A DNA stretch of 64,000 nt, from contig DBMJ01000013.1 in the NCBI GenBank assembly GCA_002298125.1, positions 1 through 64,000 on the forward strand. The letters run 5' to 3'. Shown one piece after another: positions 1 to 9,103 of the stretch. The position numbers and the translations under genes are program-made. The notes beneath the pieces were generated by a model that had not been told where the DNA came from, ran no database searches, and saw only the letters and a program-made list of their open reading frames with translations. The stretch comes from Clostridium sp. UBA701 (GTDB lineage Bacteria > Bacillota > Clostridia > Clostridiales > Clostridiaceae). Within the stretch, counting starts at the first letter, position 1, and each line of letters opens with the position of its first letter.

Positions 1-21
1 AACCTGTGGTATTCTTAATAC

Positions 22-52
22 AAAAAAATCTCATACTTGTAAAGTACGAGAT
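22..52 (-). terminator. intrinsic terminator, minus strand
   Basis: The arms at 28-38 and 42-52 pair over 11 bp with one G-U pair and a 3-nt loop. Read on the minus strand the hairpin runs into seven T (complement of 22-28). It could end the transcript of the 89-residue gene at 285-554, about 230 bases upstream. Confidence 0.6.
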
Positions 53-166
53 ACTGAATTTTATTACATTATTATATTAGGGAAAATATTATTTTACACT
101 TTTAAAACTACTAGATAATTAAATCTTGTCATTTTTATAAAACTATATCATTTGTAGTATGGCACA

Positions 167-206
167 TTAATAATGATATTAATTAATTAGTTAATATCAT
201 TATTAA
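167..206. repeat. perfect 16-bp inverted repeat
   Basis: Arms 167-182 and 191-206 are perfect reverse complements around an 8-nt spacer. They are almost entirely A/T, so a weak terminator or a protein-binding palindrome are both possible. The stretch 53-284 holds no gene that I can see, only this and the next hairpin. Confidence 0.5.
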
Positions 207-219
207 GGTAACTCAAAAT

Positions 220-276
220 ATTCAAGTGAATAAGGTATATATAAAAAATATATTAATAAATCTTATTCACTTGAAT
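220..276 (-). terminator. hairpin downstream of the 89-residue gene
   Basis: Arms 220-234 and 262-276 are a perfect 15-bp inverted repeat with an A/T-rich middle that can pair further. It lies 8 bases past the stop codon of the minus-strand gene at 285-554 and is followed by only a short T run, so it is a plausible but not classical terminator. Confidence 0.55.
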
Positions 277-284
277 TAATTAAA

Positions 285-554
285 TCACCATTTGTCAGCT
301 ATTAAATATTGTCTATTCCCAATATACTCAATTAATAAACCACCGCATTCCCATTGTCTCATCATACTTTCATAATCAATATAATTTTCTAGGTGTGGTG
401 GAATTTCTATAATGTCATAATCATTTGCATAATCTTCAAAAGCACTTATTTTACTATCACTTTCAATAACTGTATAAAATTTTCCTTGTTCTAGTATTTC
501 TATAACTTCACCTTCTCCAAAACATTGCAGTAAAATTCCCACATCTTCAATCAT
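285..554 (-). CDS. hypothetical protein, 89 aa
   Basis: This is a short acidic protein that I do not recognise. It has no signal peptide or membrane segment. The N-terminal half (MIEDVGILLQCFGEGEVIEI) suggests small beta strands as in DUF4926-like proteins, but this is only a resemblance. No clear Shine-Dalgarno sequence precedes the ATG; the upstream bases are an A-rich stretch containing AAAAACCTCA. It may therefore be the remnant of a longer gene. It stands alone, followed by hairpins and preceded by the terminator of the lipoprotein gene, so it needs its own promoter. Confidence 0.45.
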   Translation of the reverse strand: MIEDVGILLQCFGEGEVIEILEQGKFYTVIESDSKISAFEDYANDYDIIEIPPHLENYIDYESMMRQWECGGLLIEYIGNRQYLIADKW

Positions 555-646
555 GTTTTATTGAGGTTTTTATTTAATTAGTATATTTATATTATATCTA
601 AACTGGTAAAATAAGTAAATAAATTGTCAAATATAGTCGAATTAAA

Positions 647-688
647 AAAGTATATTTGAAAGAATAAATAACCTTTCAAATATACTTT
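647..688 (-). terminator. strong terminator of the lipoprotein gene
   Basis: A perfect 16-bp inverted repeat (647-662 with 673-688) lies 17 bases past the lipoprotein stop codon. On the minus strand it ends in CTTTTTTAAT, a classical T tract. Confidence 0.85.
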
Positions 689-705
689 TATAATCTAAGA
701 AAACT

Positions 706-1458
706 CTATTTTATTTTTTGAATATCACCATTATCTAGATAAATCCAATATTCACCCAATTCCATACCACTGCATAGTTTCTTAGCATCAAGTTCCTCTT
801 TATCAACATGTTCATATGTATTGACTACTAATACATTATCAAGCATCTTGGACACTCGAGTTGTTGTTTTCAAGGTATAATTTACAATAAAATGTATTTC
901 ATTACTATTAGTAAAATTATTTTTATAATAACTTGAAATATACTCAAGAACATTTTCTGATGTTGAAATCCTTGAAAATTTGCAATTACCAGTCTTATCA
1001 TTTATTATAGAGTGTGGTTTTTCACTGGTGATATTGGAAAAGTTTTTATTACTTGTTCCGATTACATTTTCCCTCTTATTTGTTTCATTGCTCTTATTTT
1101 CTTTTTTCTCTGATTCCCACTTAGCAACTGATTCTTCTCTAGTTTTTTGTATTCTGTCAATTTCAGATTTATACTTTTCTTTAAATTCTTTTGTGAACTT
1201 ATCTAAATCATCTGCCACTTCTGAAAAACTAGTTCTCTCACTACTGTCCATATTCTCATAAGTCTTACCACTTGTAAGTAATTCACCATACTTAGCAACT
1301 TCTTCTTTAAAAGTTTCTTCTTCTTTATTGGTTTGTTGGCTTTGTAATGATTGATTGTTATTTATAGCATTAGTTTTAATATCTGATTTTGAACTACAAC
1401 CTATAATACTTACCATTGATAGTATTAATATTATTGCTAAAATCATAAATTTTTTCAT
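706..1458 (-). CDS. lipoprotein of unknown function, 250 aa
   Basis: Residues 1-21 form a lipoprotein signal: a Lys-Lys start, a hydrophobic core and the lipobox SIIGC with Cys21 as the lipidation site. The mature protein should therefore sit on the outer face of the membrane. Residues about 30-135 are rich in Lys, Glu, Ser and Asn and look like an extended or coiled-coil spacer. Residues 150-250 form a compact, beta-rich region ending in an ELGEYWIYLDNGDIQKI stretch. A GGGGGG ribosome site lies 7 bases before the ATG. It is monocistronic, with its own terminator. I do not recognise the C-terminal domain. Confidence 0.8.
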   Translation of the reverse strand: MKKFMILAIILILSMVSIIGCSSKSDIKTNAINNNQSLQSQQTNKEEETFKEEVAKYGELLTSGKTYENMDSSERTSFSEVADDLDKFTKEFKEKYKSEIDRIQKTREESVAKWESEKKENKSNETNKRENVIGTSNKNFSNITSEKPHSIINDKTGNCKFSRISTSENVLEYISSYYKNNFTNSNEIHFIVNYTLKTTTRVSKMLDNVLVVNTYEHVDKEELDAKKLCSGMELGEYWIYLDNGDIQKIK

Positions 1459-1579
1459 AAGTAATCCCCCCAGATTGTTTCTAACTCTCTAATATTTTAC
1501 CATATTATTCTTAAATATGTATAATTTATTCTATTTTCTATTATTAATCATATAATGTGATATATTGCCTATAAATGCA

Positions 1580-1627
1580 AAATAGTGTATATAGAGGTAT
1601 GAATTACTCCTCATATATACACTATTT
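1580..1627 (-). terminator. terminator of the ABC-F gene
   Basis: A 14-bp perfect inverted repeat (1580-1593 with 1614-1627), about 40 bases past the stop codon, runs into TTTTGC on the minus strand. Confidence 0.7.
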
Positions 1628-1667
1628 CTTTATTAAATATTTTAAATCGACTGTCTTAATTCTGTCA

Positions 1668-3224
1668 TTATATTATTTTAGTTGTCCATTCCTCACAGTT
1701 CCACACATCTGTTACTAAGTCTTCATAGAACTCTCTTTCATGGCATACCAAAAGAATACTGCCCTTATATTCCTTTAAAGCTCTCTTCAGCTCCTCCTTG
1801 GCATCCACATCCAAATGATTTGTAGGCTCGTCTAGTATAAGTATATTAGTCTCTTTATTTAAAAGCTTGCATAATCTTACCTTTGCCTGTTCTCCTCCGC
1901 TTAATACCACCATCTTGCTCTCTATATGCTGAGTGGTTAGTCCGCACTTTGCAAGAGCTGCACGAATCTGATACTGAGTAAAGGCAGGAAAGTCCTTCCA
2001 TAGCTCCTCTATACAAGTGTTGTAGTTTGAACCCTTTACCTCTTGTTCAAAATAACCAATATACTGATAGTCACCAAGCTCCACCTCTCCAGAAACCGGT
2101 GGAATTTCTCCCATTAGGCTCTTTAATAAGGTAGTCTTCCCAAGACCATTAGCTCCCACAAGAGCAATTTTTTGGCCCCTTTCCATAAGCAGGTTTAATG
2201 GCTTAGACAGCGGTGCCTCGTAGCCAATAACTAAATCTCTAGTTTCAAATATAAGCTTTCCCGAAGCCCTTGCAGCCTTAAAATTAAATTCTGGCTTTAT
2301 CTTCTCCTTTGGGAGCTCTATCTTTTCCATTTTGTCCAAAACCTTTTGACGGGATTTTGCCATGTTAGTGGTGGCAACTCTTGCCTTATTCCTGGCTACG
2401 AAATCCTCTAGGCGGGCAATTTCTGCCTGCTGTCTTTCAAAGGCCGCCTCCAGCTGTTTTTTGTTTTGTTCGTAAAGTCTCATAAAGTTGTCATAATCCC
2501 CTACGTACCTTGTAAGCTTCTTGTTGTCCACATGATATATTATGTTTATTACACTATTTAAGAAGGGTATGTCATGGGATATTAAAATGAAGGCGTTCTC
2601 GTAATTTTGCAGATATCTCTTAAGCCATTCAATGTGTACCTCATCTAGATAGTTTGTAGGCTCGTCTAAAAGCAATATATCAGGCATCTCTAGTAGAAGC
2701 TTCGCCAGAAGTACTCTGGTTCTCTGTCCTCCGCTTAGATCCTGCACCTCCTTATCAAGTCCCACATCTCTTAGTCCAAGACCTTGAGCTACCTCCTCCA
2801 CCTTGGCATCAATAATATAAAAGCCGTTATGGTCTAAAAGGTCCTGCAGTGTACCCATGTCCTCTAAAAGCTTTTCCAGCTCCTCTGGACTGGCATCTGC
2901 CATCTTATCAGTAATGGTAAGAAGCTCTGCCTCCATATCAAAAAGATACTGAAAGGCTCCTCTTAACACTTCTCTTATAGACTTGCCCTTCTCCAGGGAC
3001 ATATGCTGATCCATATAGCCAACTCTCACACGATTTGACCACTCTACCTCTCCTTCATCAGGCATAAGCTTTCCAGTAATTATATTCATAAAGGTTGATT
3101 TTCCTTCTCCGTTAGCTCCTAAAAGTCCTACATGCTCTCCCTTTAAGAGACGAAAGGAAACCTCCTCAAAAATAGCTCTATCTCCAAAACCATGATTTAT
3201 ATTTTTAACTGTTAAAATACTCAC
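1668..3224 (-). CDS. ABC-F family ATPase (ribosome-associated type)
   Basis: Two ATP-binding domains occur in one soluble chain without membrane segments, the mark of ABC-F proteins, which act on the ribosome rather than in transport. The first domain has Walker A GANGEGKST, signature LSGGQ and Walker B ILLLDEPTNYLD. The second has GANGLGKTT, LSGGE and ILILDEPTNHLD. Between them lies the charged helical linker (about residues 240-320) that reaches the tRNA site in family members. There is no long C-terminal extension. A GTG at 3224 with GAGG six bases upstream gives the usual N-terminus (V/M)SILTVKN; the ATG at 3230 has no spacing from the GAGG. Some family members give resistance to ribosome antibiotics and others are housekeeping factors; sequence alone does not decide this. 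Confidence 0.9.
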   Translation of the reverse strand: MSILTVKNINHGFGDRAIFEEVSFRLLKGEHVGLLGANGEGKSTFMNIITGKLMPDEGEVEWSNRVRVGYMDQHMSLEKGKSIREVLRGAFQYLFDMEAELLTITDKMADASPEELEKLLEDMGTLQDLLDHNGFYIIDAKVEEVAQGLGLRDVGLDKEVQDLSGGQRTRVLLAKLLLEMPDILLLDEPTNYLDEVHIEWLKRYLQNYENAFILISHDIPFLNSVINIIYHVDNKKLTRYVGDYDNFMRLYEQNKKQLEAAFERQQAEIARLEDFVARNKARVATTNMAKSRQKVLDKMEKIELPKEKIKPEFNFKAARASGKLIFETRDLVIGYEAPLSKPLNLLMERGQKIALVGANGLGKTTLLKSLMGEIPPVSGEVELGDYQYIGYFEQEVKGSNYNTCIEELWKDFPAFTQYQIRAALAKCGLTTQHIESKMVVLSGGEQAKVRLCKLLNKETNILILDEPTNHLDVDAKEELKRALKEYKGSILLVCHEREFYEDLVTDVWNCEEWTTKII

Positions 3225-3371
3225 AGCCATCCTCGCCTTCCATAATTTTTTTCACACCCTTTAGTTTAAGATAGCACCACCTTTCTGTCAAAGGAATTTT
3301 ACAAGAAAGCAGTATAATAATGTCATTTTGTGCTATAATTCATAATATCAGCAGTTAGAGGAGGGATATAT

Positions 3372-4547
3372 TTGCTCAGCAAATTTTATCTATATAAAGG
3401 AAAAGGCTTTAAGGTGGAAAAAGGACACCCCTGGGTATACACTGACGAAATAGAGGAATACGATGGAGATTACAATAATGGCGATATAGTGGAGGTCTAC
3501 AACCACAGACGGGAATTTATTGGGAAAGGCTATATAAATGATCAATCAAAAATTACCATAAGACTTTTAACTCGGGATATAGATGAGGACATAGATGAAG
3601 ATTTCTTTAGAAGAAGGCTTCACACTGCTTGGGATTACAGGAAGAAGGTAATAGATACTTCAAGCTGTAGAATGGTATTTGGAGAAGCGGATTTACTTCC
3701 CGGGCTTACCATAGATAAATATGAGGACTACTATGTAATACAATCTCTTGCTCTTGGCATAGATAGATATAAATATATAATAGTGAAGCTTCTAATGGAG
3801 GAGTTTAATGCTAAGGGTGTTTATGAGAGAAGCGATGCCAAGGTTAGGGAATTAGAAGGTATGGAACAGAAAAAGGGCTTTCTCACAGAACCCTTTGACA
3901 CCATGGTTCAGATAACTGAAAATGGAGTAAAATACTATGTAGACTTGGAAAATGGTCAAAAGACAGGCTTTTTCCTAGATCAAAAGGAGAACCGCAAGGC
4001 CATTCATAAGATATGTAAGGATGCTGAGGTTTTAGATTGCTTTACCCATACAGGCTCCTTTGCACTTAATGCAGGCTTAGCAGGAGCCCGCTCAGTACTA
4101 GGCATAGATGTATCCCAGCATGCCGTAGACTGTGCCAATGAAAACGCTAGGTTAAACAACCTCCAAGCTACAGTTAAATTTGAGTGTCATAATGCCTTTG
4201 ATTTACTGCCTAAGTGGTCAAAAGAAGGCAGGTGCTTTGACGTGGTAATTCTAGATCCTCCTGCCTTTACCAAATCCAAAGATACGGTAAAAAGCGCTGT
4301 AAGAGGCTATAAGGAAATAAACCTTAGGGGCATTAAAATGGTAAAAAGGGGTGGATACTTTGTAACCTGCTCCTGCTCACACTTTTTCACCGAGGAGCTC
4401 TTTAGAAAGACCATTGCGGAAGCAGCACTAGATGCAAGAAGGACTCTGCGTCAGGTAGAGTTTAGAACTCAAGCCCCAGACCACCCAATACTTTGGAACT
4501 CCGACGAGTCCTATTATTTAAAATTTGTAATATTTCAGGTATTATAA
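3372..4547 (+). CDS. class I SAM-dependent 23S rRNA methyltransferase, RlmI/YwbD type
   Basis: This is a 391-aa protein with an N-terminal PUA-like RNA-binding domain (residues 1-75, with KGHPWVYTDEI) and a C-terminal Rossmann methyltransferase domain. The SAM-binding motif is VLDCFTHTGSFALNAG (about 222-237). DPPAF (about 294-298) and the TCSCS motif (about 334-338) are those of cytosine-C5 methyltransferases, where a Cys is the nucleophile. E. coli RlmI methylates C1962 of 23S rRNA; the same target is an inference here. A TTG start is supported by GAGG seven bases upstream. It is divergent from the ABC-F gene and ends in a terminator shared with the convergent next gene. Confidence 0.88.
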   Translation: MLSKFYLYKGKGFKVEKGHPWVYTDEIEEYDGDYNNGDIVEVYNHRREFIGKGYINDQSKITIRLLTRDIDEDIDEDFFRRRLHTAWDYRKKVIDTSSCRMVFGEADLLPGLTIDKYEDYYVIQSLALGIDRYKYIIVKLLMEEFNAKGVYERSDAKVRELEGMEQKKGFLTEPFDTMVQITENGVKYYVDLENGQKTGFFLDQKENRKAIHKICKDAEVLDCFTHTGSFALNAGLAGARSVLGIDVSQHAVDCANENARLNNLQATVKFECHNAFDLLPKWSKEGRCFDVVILDPPAFTKSKDTVKSAVRGYKEINLRGIKMVKRGGYFVTCSCSHFFTEELFRKTIAEAALDARRTLRQVEFRTQAPDHPILWNSDESYYLKFVIFQVL

Positions 4548-4549
4548 TA

Positions 4550-4578
4550 AAATCCCTAGGTTAGCCCTAGGGATTTTT
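4550..4578. terminator. bidirectional terminator
   Basis: The stem pairs 4550-4560 with 4566-4576, with A-run and T-run flanks on either side. It serves the converging genes ending at 4547 and 4579. Confidence 0.8.
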
Positions 4579-5328
4579 CTAATATTTAAAATATACATGA
4601 AGGTTATTATCTTTAAGCTCCATGTGCATATATTGGGTTCTGCTGCCCCAATAATAACCATGGTTCCAGCTCAAATCAGCCATTGCTCCTTTTTCATCAG
4701 GTAATAAACTACGCTCAGGCTTACTCACCTCTGCCTTTAGATAGGTATAGGAAATACCGCTTGGAAGCTGCAAACTCTCATCATAAATCTTAAGCATCCT
4801 TTCAGTGTCCTCCTTGCAGAGTATGCACTCTATAGTGCACGCCGCTTCCCCCGAAGCAAAAACAGCAGCTACCCTAAGCTTATAGTAGGTATATGGTGTG
4901 CCCTTCCCCGCATAAAGAGCTACCTTTGAAAGGAGTTCCTTTTTCATTTTCTCATTAGTAACTTTATTCATCATGATATCTGCATTTGCTTCAACTATTG
5001 GGGTCATTTCCTCTGCCTTAACTTTTAGTAATACATAAGAACCATCCTTAAACCTCACAATATTCTCATAGGGCTTTACTATATTGGTGTTCCCAAGAAG
5101 TGGTACATCCCATCTCACATTCTCTATAGCCTCATATTTATAGCAGTCCCACACTATCCCAAGCTTTGACTTAGCTAAAAGCATGTTTTGTGTGCTGCCT
5201 TGCACATTTTGTTCCTTAAGCCTTGTCACAATCACAGACTGATTTTTTACTGGTATTAGCAGCCTAATAATTAACAACAAGACTAACACTCCTAGCATAC
5301 CAATTGCTATAATACTTTTCTTCTTCAT
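4579..5328 (-). CDS. membrane-anchored hypothetical protein, 249 aa
   Basis: The short cytoplasmic start MKKKS is followed by one hydrophobic segment (about residues 6-25). The remaining ~220 residues should be extracytoplasmic. I do not recognise the domain; the end YMHMELKDNNLHVYFKY suggests a beta-rich fold. The ATG at 5328 is preceded by the G-rich GGGGGTGGGAGAG, so it is preferred over the in-frame ATG at 5343, which has no ribosome site. It is monocistronic and convergent with the rRNA methyltransferase gene. Confidence 0.7.
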   Translation of the reverse strand: MKKKSIIAIGMLGVLVLLLIIRLLIPVKNQSVIVTRLKEQNVQGSTQNMLLAKSKLGIVWDCYKYEAIENVRWDVPLLGNTNIVKPYENIVRFKDGSYVLLKVKAEEMTPIVEANADIMMNKVTNEKMKKELLSKVALYAGKGTPYTYYKLRVAAVFASGEAACTIECILCKEDTERMLKIYDESLQLPSGISYTYLKAEVSKPERSLLPDEKGAMADLSWNHGYYWGSRTQYMHMELKDNNLHVYFKY

Positions 5329-5515
5329 CTCTCCCACCCCCATGGTAAAGCAAATTTAGTAAAAGCCTTTCAATATCATAACATTTTACTATATTATACC
5401 ATATTATCATGTAAATATTGTATATTATAATCAAATATATAAATTGTTCTATTTATAATAATTACAATCCCCCTCTGAATATAATTAGTTAATAAGTATT
5501 TCAGGGGGGGATTTT

Positions 5516-6163
5516 ATGGAGGGCTTTAATATTTTGGTGATTTCTTTATGGATGATAGTGTTAGGTCTTTATATGTGCTATACAGGAATAAGGCTTATAA
5601 TAAATCATTACTTTATAGAGAACTACTCTGTACCAAACACGCTCTTTTTACTGTTTGTAGCAGGAAATCTTGTGGTACTGATAATAGACTTGTTTAATAG
5701 TAACAAAAGCGGCAGTGCAAGAGATGTATTTATCAAGCTGTTTGTTATAGCTATGCTGCTTGTTGTGGCAGCGCTTTACACTAAAAATCTGCTGCTTAGA
5801 AGAAGGTTAAAGCTTATCACCTATGGAGGCGCTATGGATAAGCTTTGTACTGAATGTCGGAAGCTGCTTAGATACTCTATGACTAATTACAGGGTTGTAG
5901 ACTATAACATATATTTAAATAACGGATTATTTATTAAAATATCCCAGTCTAAAATTTTTAAGGTTTCTACCCTGCTAATAGCAGACACCGGAAAGCTTGC
6001 AAATTCCAAGGCTTCTCTTAAGAATTTTTTACCTCTAGATCACTATAGGGACTCCTCCATATATAAAGCTGGCAGCTCTTATATAGTGCTTGGTGTTATA
6101 ATTGCAATTCTATTCACCTTTATACTTTTTAAGCCTGAGTTTTTTTCTATGCTGTTTCTATAA
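5516..6163 (+). CDS. multi-pass membrane protein of unknown function, 215 aa
   Basis: Hydrophobic segments lie at about residues 5-27, 43-60, 72-90 and 190-211, giving four predicted membrane spans. Between spans three and four lies a ~95-residue soluble region with basic clusters (LLRRRLK). AGGGGGGG seven bases before the ATG is a strong ribosome site. I do not recognise a family. It is monocistronic and shares a terminator with the convergent comB-like gene. Confidence 0.7.
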   Translation: MEGFNILVISLWMIVLGLYMCYTGIRLIINHYFIENYSVPNTLFLLFVAGNLVVLIIDLFNSNKSGSARDVFIKLFVIAMLLVVAALYTKNLLLRRRLKLITYGGAMDKLCTECRKLLRYSMTNYRVVDYNIYLNNGLFIKISQSKIFKVSTLLIADTGKLANSKASLKNFLPLDHYRDSSIYKAGSSYIVLGVIIAILFTFILFKPEFFSMLFL

Positions 6164-6165
6164 GT

Positions 6166-6212
6166 AAAGCATGGCTTCAGGTTGATAAAAACTCCGCCTG
6201 AAGCCATGCTTT
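6166..6212. terminator. bidirectional terminator
   Basis: A perfect 16-bp inverted repeat (6166-6181 with 6197-6212) fills the gap between the two convergent stop codons. Confidence 0.85.
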
Positions 6213-6215
6213 GCT

Positions 6216-6929
6216 TTACTTTTTAATTGTAATCTTTCCTTCATTGTACTCTGGAACTATGTCAATAATGTCCTTGCTGCAGCAGTACACTAAATCCTCC
6301 TGAAGGCCCAGTTCCATAATTCTCTTATAGTGCCTAGCATTTTTAATAAAATCCTCTATGTTAGGATTCTCCTTATAGATATAGTGGGCAGTATGGGCAA
6401 TATCTGTAAGGTCTAAGGAAATTTTATCTGCTAGATGTTGTATTATATAGCCACTGCAGATAAAGTCATCCATAGAAAATTGCCCCAGGGTACCTGCATT
6501 CACTATGGTTACATCATTTCCAAGGGCAAGTATTTTATCTGCCACTGCCTTTGCATTTATCATTGCTCCAAGTAGTAAATTTCTTGCACTCTCACTGCCC
6601 TTGATGGCTCTAGTACCATTACTGGTAGTGATTATTAAGGTCTTACCCAAAACTTTTTCCTCTGTATATTCCAGTGGAGAATTAGAGCAGTCAAAGCCTT
6701 CAATTTTTAGTGCCTTTCTCTCTCCTCCAAGGATATATTTTTCTCTATCCTTTGAACACAGTGCCAAGGCCTCTTCCACAGTTAAAAGAGGAATAGCGCT
6801 TATACAGCCATTATGTAGTGCAGTAGTTATCACAGAGGTGGCTCTTAGCATATCTATCACCACCACGGTTTTGTCTTCTATTTTTTCTCTCTTAATGTCG
6901 TCTGCTGATATTACTATATCTACTAGCAT
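6216..6929 (-). CDS. ComB-like 2-phosphosulfolactate phosphatase family protein
   Basis: This is a 237-aa protein with the ComB family pattern: N-terminal VVVIDMLRATSVITTAL, the central LGGERKALKIEGFDCSNSP and TTSNGTRAI. ComB removes phosphate from 2-phosphosulfolactate in methanogen coenzyme M synthesis and needs Mg. Clostridia do not make coenzyme M, so the true substrate here is unknown. The ATG at 6929 has AGGA about ten bases upstream; the in-frame GTG at 6938 overlaps that site and is less likely. It is the last gene of an operon after the MsmX-type ATPase and the CdaR-like regulator, starting 12 bases after the latter's stop, so it is probably co-transcribed. Confidence 0.82.
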   Translation of the reverse strand: MLVDIVISADDIKREKIEDKTVVVIDMLRATSVITTALHNGCISAIPLLTVEEALALCSKDREKYILGGERKALKIEGFDCSNSPLEYTEEKVLGKTLIITTSNGTRAIKGSESARNLLLGAMINAKAVADKILALGNDVTIVNAGTLGQFSMDDFICSGYIIQHLADKISLDLTDIAHTAHYIYKENPNIEDFIKNARHYKRIMELGLQEDLVYCCSKDIIDIVPEYNEGKITIKK

Positions 6930-6941
6930 TGCAATCACTTC

Positions 6942-7886
6942 CTACTTATTTTCTTTCCATATGAGAAAGGCTATTATAAAAATTGTAGCTTCCCTAAAAT
7001 TCCTTATGTCAAAACCCGTTTCCTTGTAAATCTTATCCAGCCTATATATTAGAGTGTTACGGTGAACATATAGCTGCCTTGCAGCATCGCTTATATTGAG
7101 TCCGCTCTTTACAAACTCATCAATGGTATTTATCATTTCTCCGTCAAAGCCATTGAATTTATCCGAAAATTTATAAAGAAACTCCTCCTTTACACTCCTA
7201 TCTATATAATGCACCACCTTTTCAAAAAGCATTTTGTCATAGCTTAACACCTTATCCTTTATATCAAATTGCTTTCCTAAAAACATGGTTTCTCGGGCAT
7301 GCTCATAAGCCTTTTTAAGATTACGCATATCATAGGGTCCCTCTTTATAGCTTACACTGCAATCGCAGTATAAATCCGATACTATGGAATCTTGAATGGA
7401 ATTTGCGTGTTCCTCTACATCTTCAAAGCTGCCAATTACAATTATTCCTTTCTCGTAGAGCATGGATATTACAGCTTGGTCTCTATATAGCTCTCTTAAA
7501 ATATTTAATGCTTCGTGACGACTTCCATCTACACTTACAAAAAACAGTATACAACCATTTAAGAGAAATGGGAAATTCTTTTCTAGCTTTTCTGTGGAAA
7601 CTTCCTTACCCTGAAGAATTTCCATAATAAGCTGCTCTCTAAGTGAAAATAGCTCGGAATATCTTTGTTCAATTGTATATTTAAGAAGAGGTGCACAAAT
7701 TTGAAATTGCTTAGACAGTATCAGTGCTGCAGCATTTTTCCCAAGTTGTAGAGGCACTATCATATGCTCACCCTTTTTTAAGTCAGCATCCATGATAAAT
7801 ATCTCATTTTCCTCTCCATCCACCAGATTAAAAATTACCCCAGTGGACTGGCACAAATCCTGTAGAAACCCAGAAAAATTGTACAC
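6942..7886 (-). CDS. PucR/CdaR-type transcriptional regulator
   Basis: The C-terminal 60 residues hold the PucR-family helix-turn-helix (LNISDAARQLYVHRNTLIYRLDKI), seen in sugar-diacid and purine-catabolism regulators. The upstream ~250 residues look like a sensor plus the GGDEF-like middle region of CdaR proteins, but no ligand can be named. AGGAGGAG precedes two possible starts: GTG at 7886 (8 bases) and TTG at 7889 (5 bases). It sits between the MsmX-type ATPase and the ComB-like gene with short gaps, so it may control carbohydrate uptake or respond to a sugar acid. Confidence 0.8.
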   Translation of the reverse strand: MYNFSGFLQDLCQSTGVIFNLVDGEENEIFIMDADLKKGEHMIVPLQLGKNAAALILSKQFQICAPLLKYTIEQRYSELFSLREQLIMEILQGKEVSTEKLEKNFPFLLNGCILFFVSVDGSRHEALNILRELYRDQAVISMLYEKGIIVIGSFEDVEEHANSIQDSIVSDLYCDCSVSYKEGPYDMRNLKKAYEHARETMFLGKQFDIKDKVLSYDKMLFEKVVHYIDRSVKEEFLYKFSDKFNGFDGEMINTIDEFVKSGLNISDAARQLYVHRNTLIYRLDKIYKETGFDIRNFREATIFIIAFLIWKENK

Positions 7887-7902
7887 CAAACACTCCTCCT
7901 AA

Positions 7903-9012
7903 CTATATTATGGTTATTTCACTTTCTTTATCAAATACATGAATCTTCCCAGGATTTAAAGCTACCTTAATCCTGTCTCCGCTTTGAGCCTTAGAGGTTC
8001 CATTTACTCTTGCAACCAGGTTAATATTGTTTTTAGACATATAAATGTAGGTTTCAGCACCCATAAGCTCTGTAACTTCAACATTGGCTTCTATGCTGCT
8101 ATTGCTGTGAACCTTTAAGAAATCCTCACCATCGTCTATATTTTCTGGTCGAATACCCATTATTACTTCTTTGCCTATATAATTCTGCTCTTTTAATACC
8201 TTAGCCTTATCAGCTGGAAGGGCTATAAAATCGTTCTGGAATAATACTCCTATAGCTCCTTCTCTCTCTTCCACCCTTGCATCTATAAAGTTCATCTGTG
8301 GACTTCCTATGAAGCCTGCCACAAATACATTTTTGGGGTGTTCATAAATCCTCTGAGGAGTATCCACCTGTTGAATAACCCCATCCTTCATAACCACTAT
8401 TCTTGTACCCATGGTCATGGCCTCTGTTTGATCATGGGTAACATATATAAAGGTAGTTTGAAGCTTCTTATGGAGCTTGGATATTTCTGTTCTCATCTGA
8501 ACTCTTAACTTCGCATCCAAATTGGAAAGTGGCTCGTCCATTAAAAATACCTTAGGCTCTCTTACTATAGCTCTTCCGAGTGCCACTCTTTGTCTTTGTC
8601 CACCAGACAATGCCTTGGGCTTTCTATCAAGTAAGTGGTCAATATCAAGGATTTTTGCCGCTTCTCTTACCTTTTTCTCTATATCAGCCTTGGGAATCTT
8701 CCTTAGCTTTAGACCAAAAGCCATGTTTTCATATACGCTCATATGAGGATACAGTGCATAGTTTTGAAATACCATGGCAATATCTCTATCCTTGGGAGCT
8801 ACATCATTGACCAAACGATCCCCTATATAGAGCTCTCCTCCTGAAATCTCTTCAAGACCTGCAATCATTCTAAGAGTAGTTGACTTACCGCAGCCTGATG
8901 GTCCAACAAATACGATAAACTCCTTATCTGCAATTTCCAAATTAAAGTCATCTACTGCTTTTACATTTCCAGGATATATCTTCATTATGTTTCTCAAAGA
9001 CAAGTTAGCCAT
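7903..9012 (-). CDS. sugar ABC importer ATP-binding subunit, MsmX/UgpC type
   Basis: This is a 369-aa ATPase with Walker A GPSGCGKST, signature LSGGQRQRVALGRA, Walker B VFLMDEPLSNLD and the H-loop THDQTEAMTMG. The C-terminal TOBE/OB region (about residues 240-369) is typical of the carbohydrate-importer class (MsmX, UgpC, MalK). MsmX of B. subtilis energises several sugar importers whose operons lack their own ATPase. No permease or binding-protein gene is nearby here, so a shared role is likely. The ATG at 9012 lies nine bases after AGGAGG; the ATG at 9021 abuts that site. It is the first gene of a three-gene operon. Confidence 0.88.
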   Translation of the reverse strand: MANLSLRNIMKIYPGNVKAVDDFNLEIADKEFIVFVGPSGCGKSTTLRMIAGLEEISGGELYIGDRLVNDVAPKDRDIAMVFQNYALYPHMSVYENMAFGLKLRKIPKADIEKKVREAAKILDIDHLLDRKPKALSGGQRQRVALGRAIVREPKVFLMDEPLSNLDAKLRVQMRTEISKLHKKLQTTFIYVTHDQTEAMTMGTRIVVMKDGVIQQVDTPQRIYEHPKNVFVAGFIGSPQMNFIDARVEEREGAIGVLFQNDFIALPADKAKVLKEQNYIGKEVIMGIRPENIDDGEDFLKVHSNSSIEANVEVTELMGAETYIYMSKNNINLVARVNGTSKAQSGDRIKVALNPGKIHVFDKESEITII

Positions 9013-9103
9013 AAATAACATCCTCCTAATACTATATTATTAAATTCATTCTAGCATTTGAAGAACATTAAAACTATTCATAAAACCACCAAAAGTCTTC
9101 TAC

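Noticed and set aside
980..1261. 93-residue plus-strand frame inside the lipoprotein gene
   Set aside because: It is antisense to a Lys/Glu-rich coding stretch, which automatically gives a Phe/Leu/Ser-rich open frame.
6505..7029. 174-residue frame opposite the ComB-like gene
   Set aside because: It is a Ser/Ile/Val-rich antisense shadow of a well-supported family gene, with no ribosome site.
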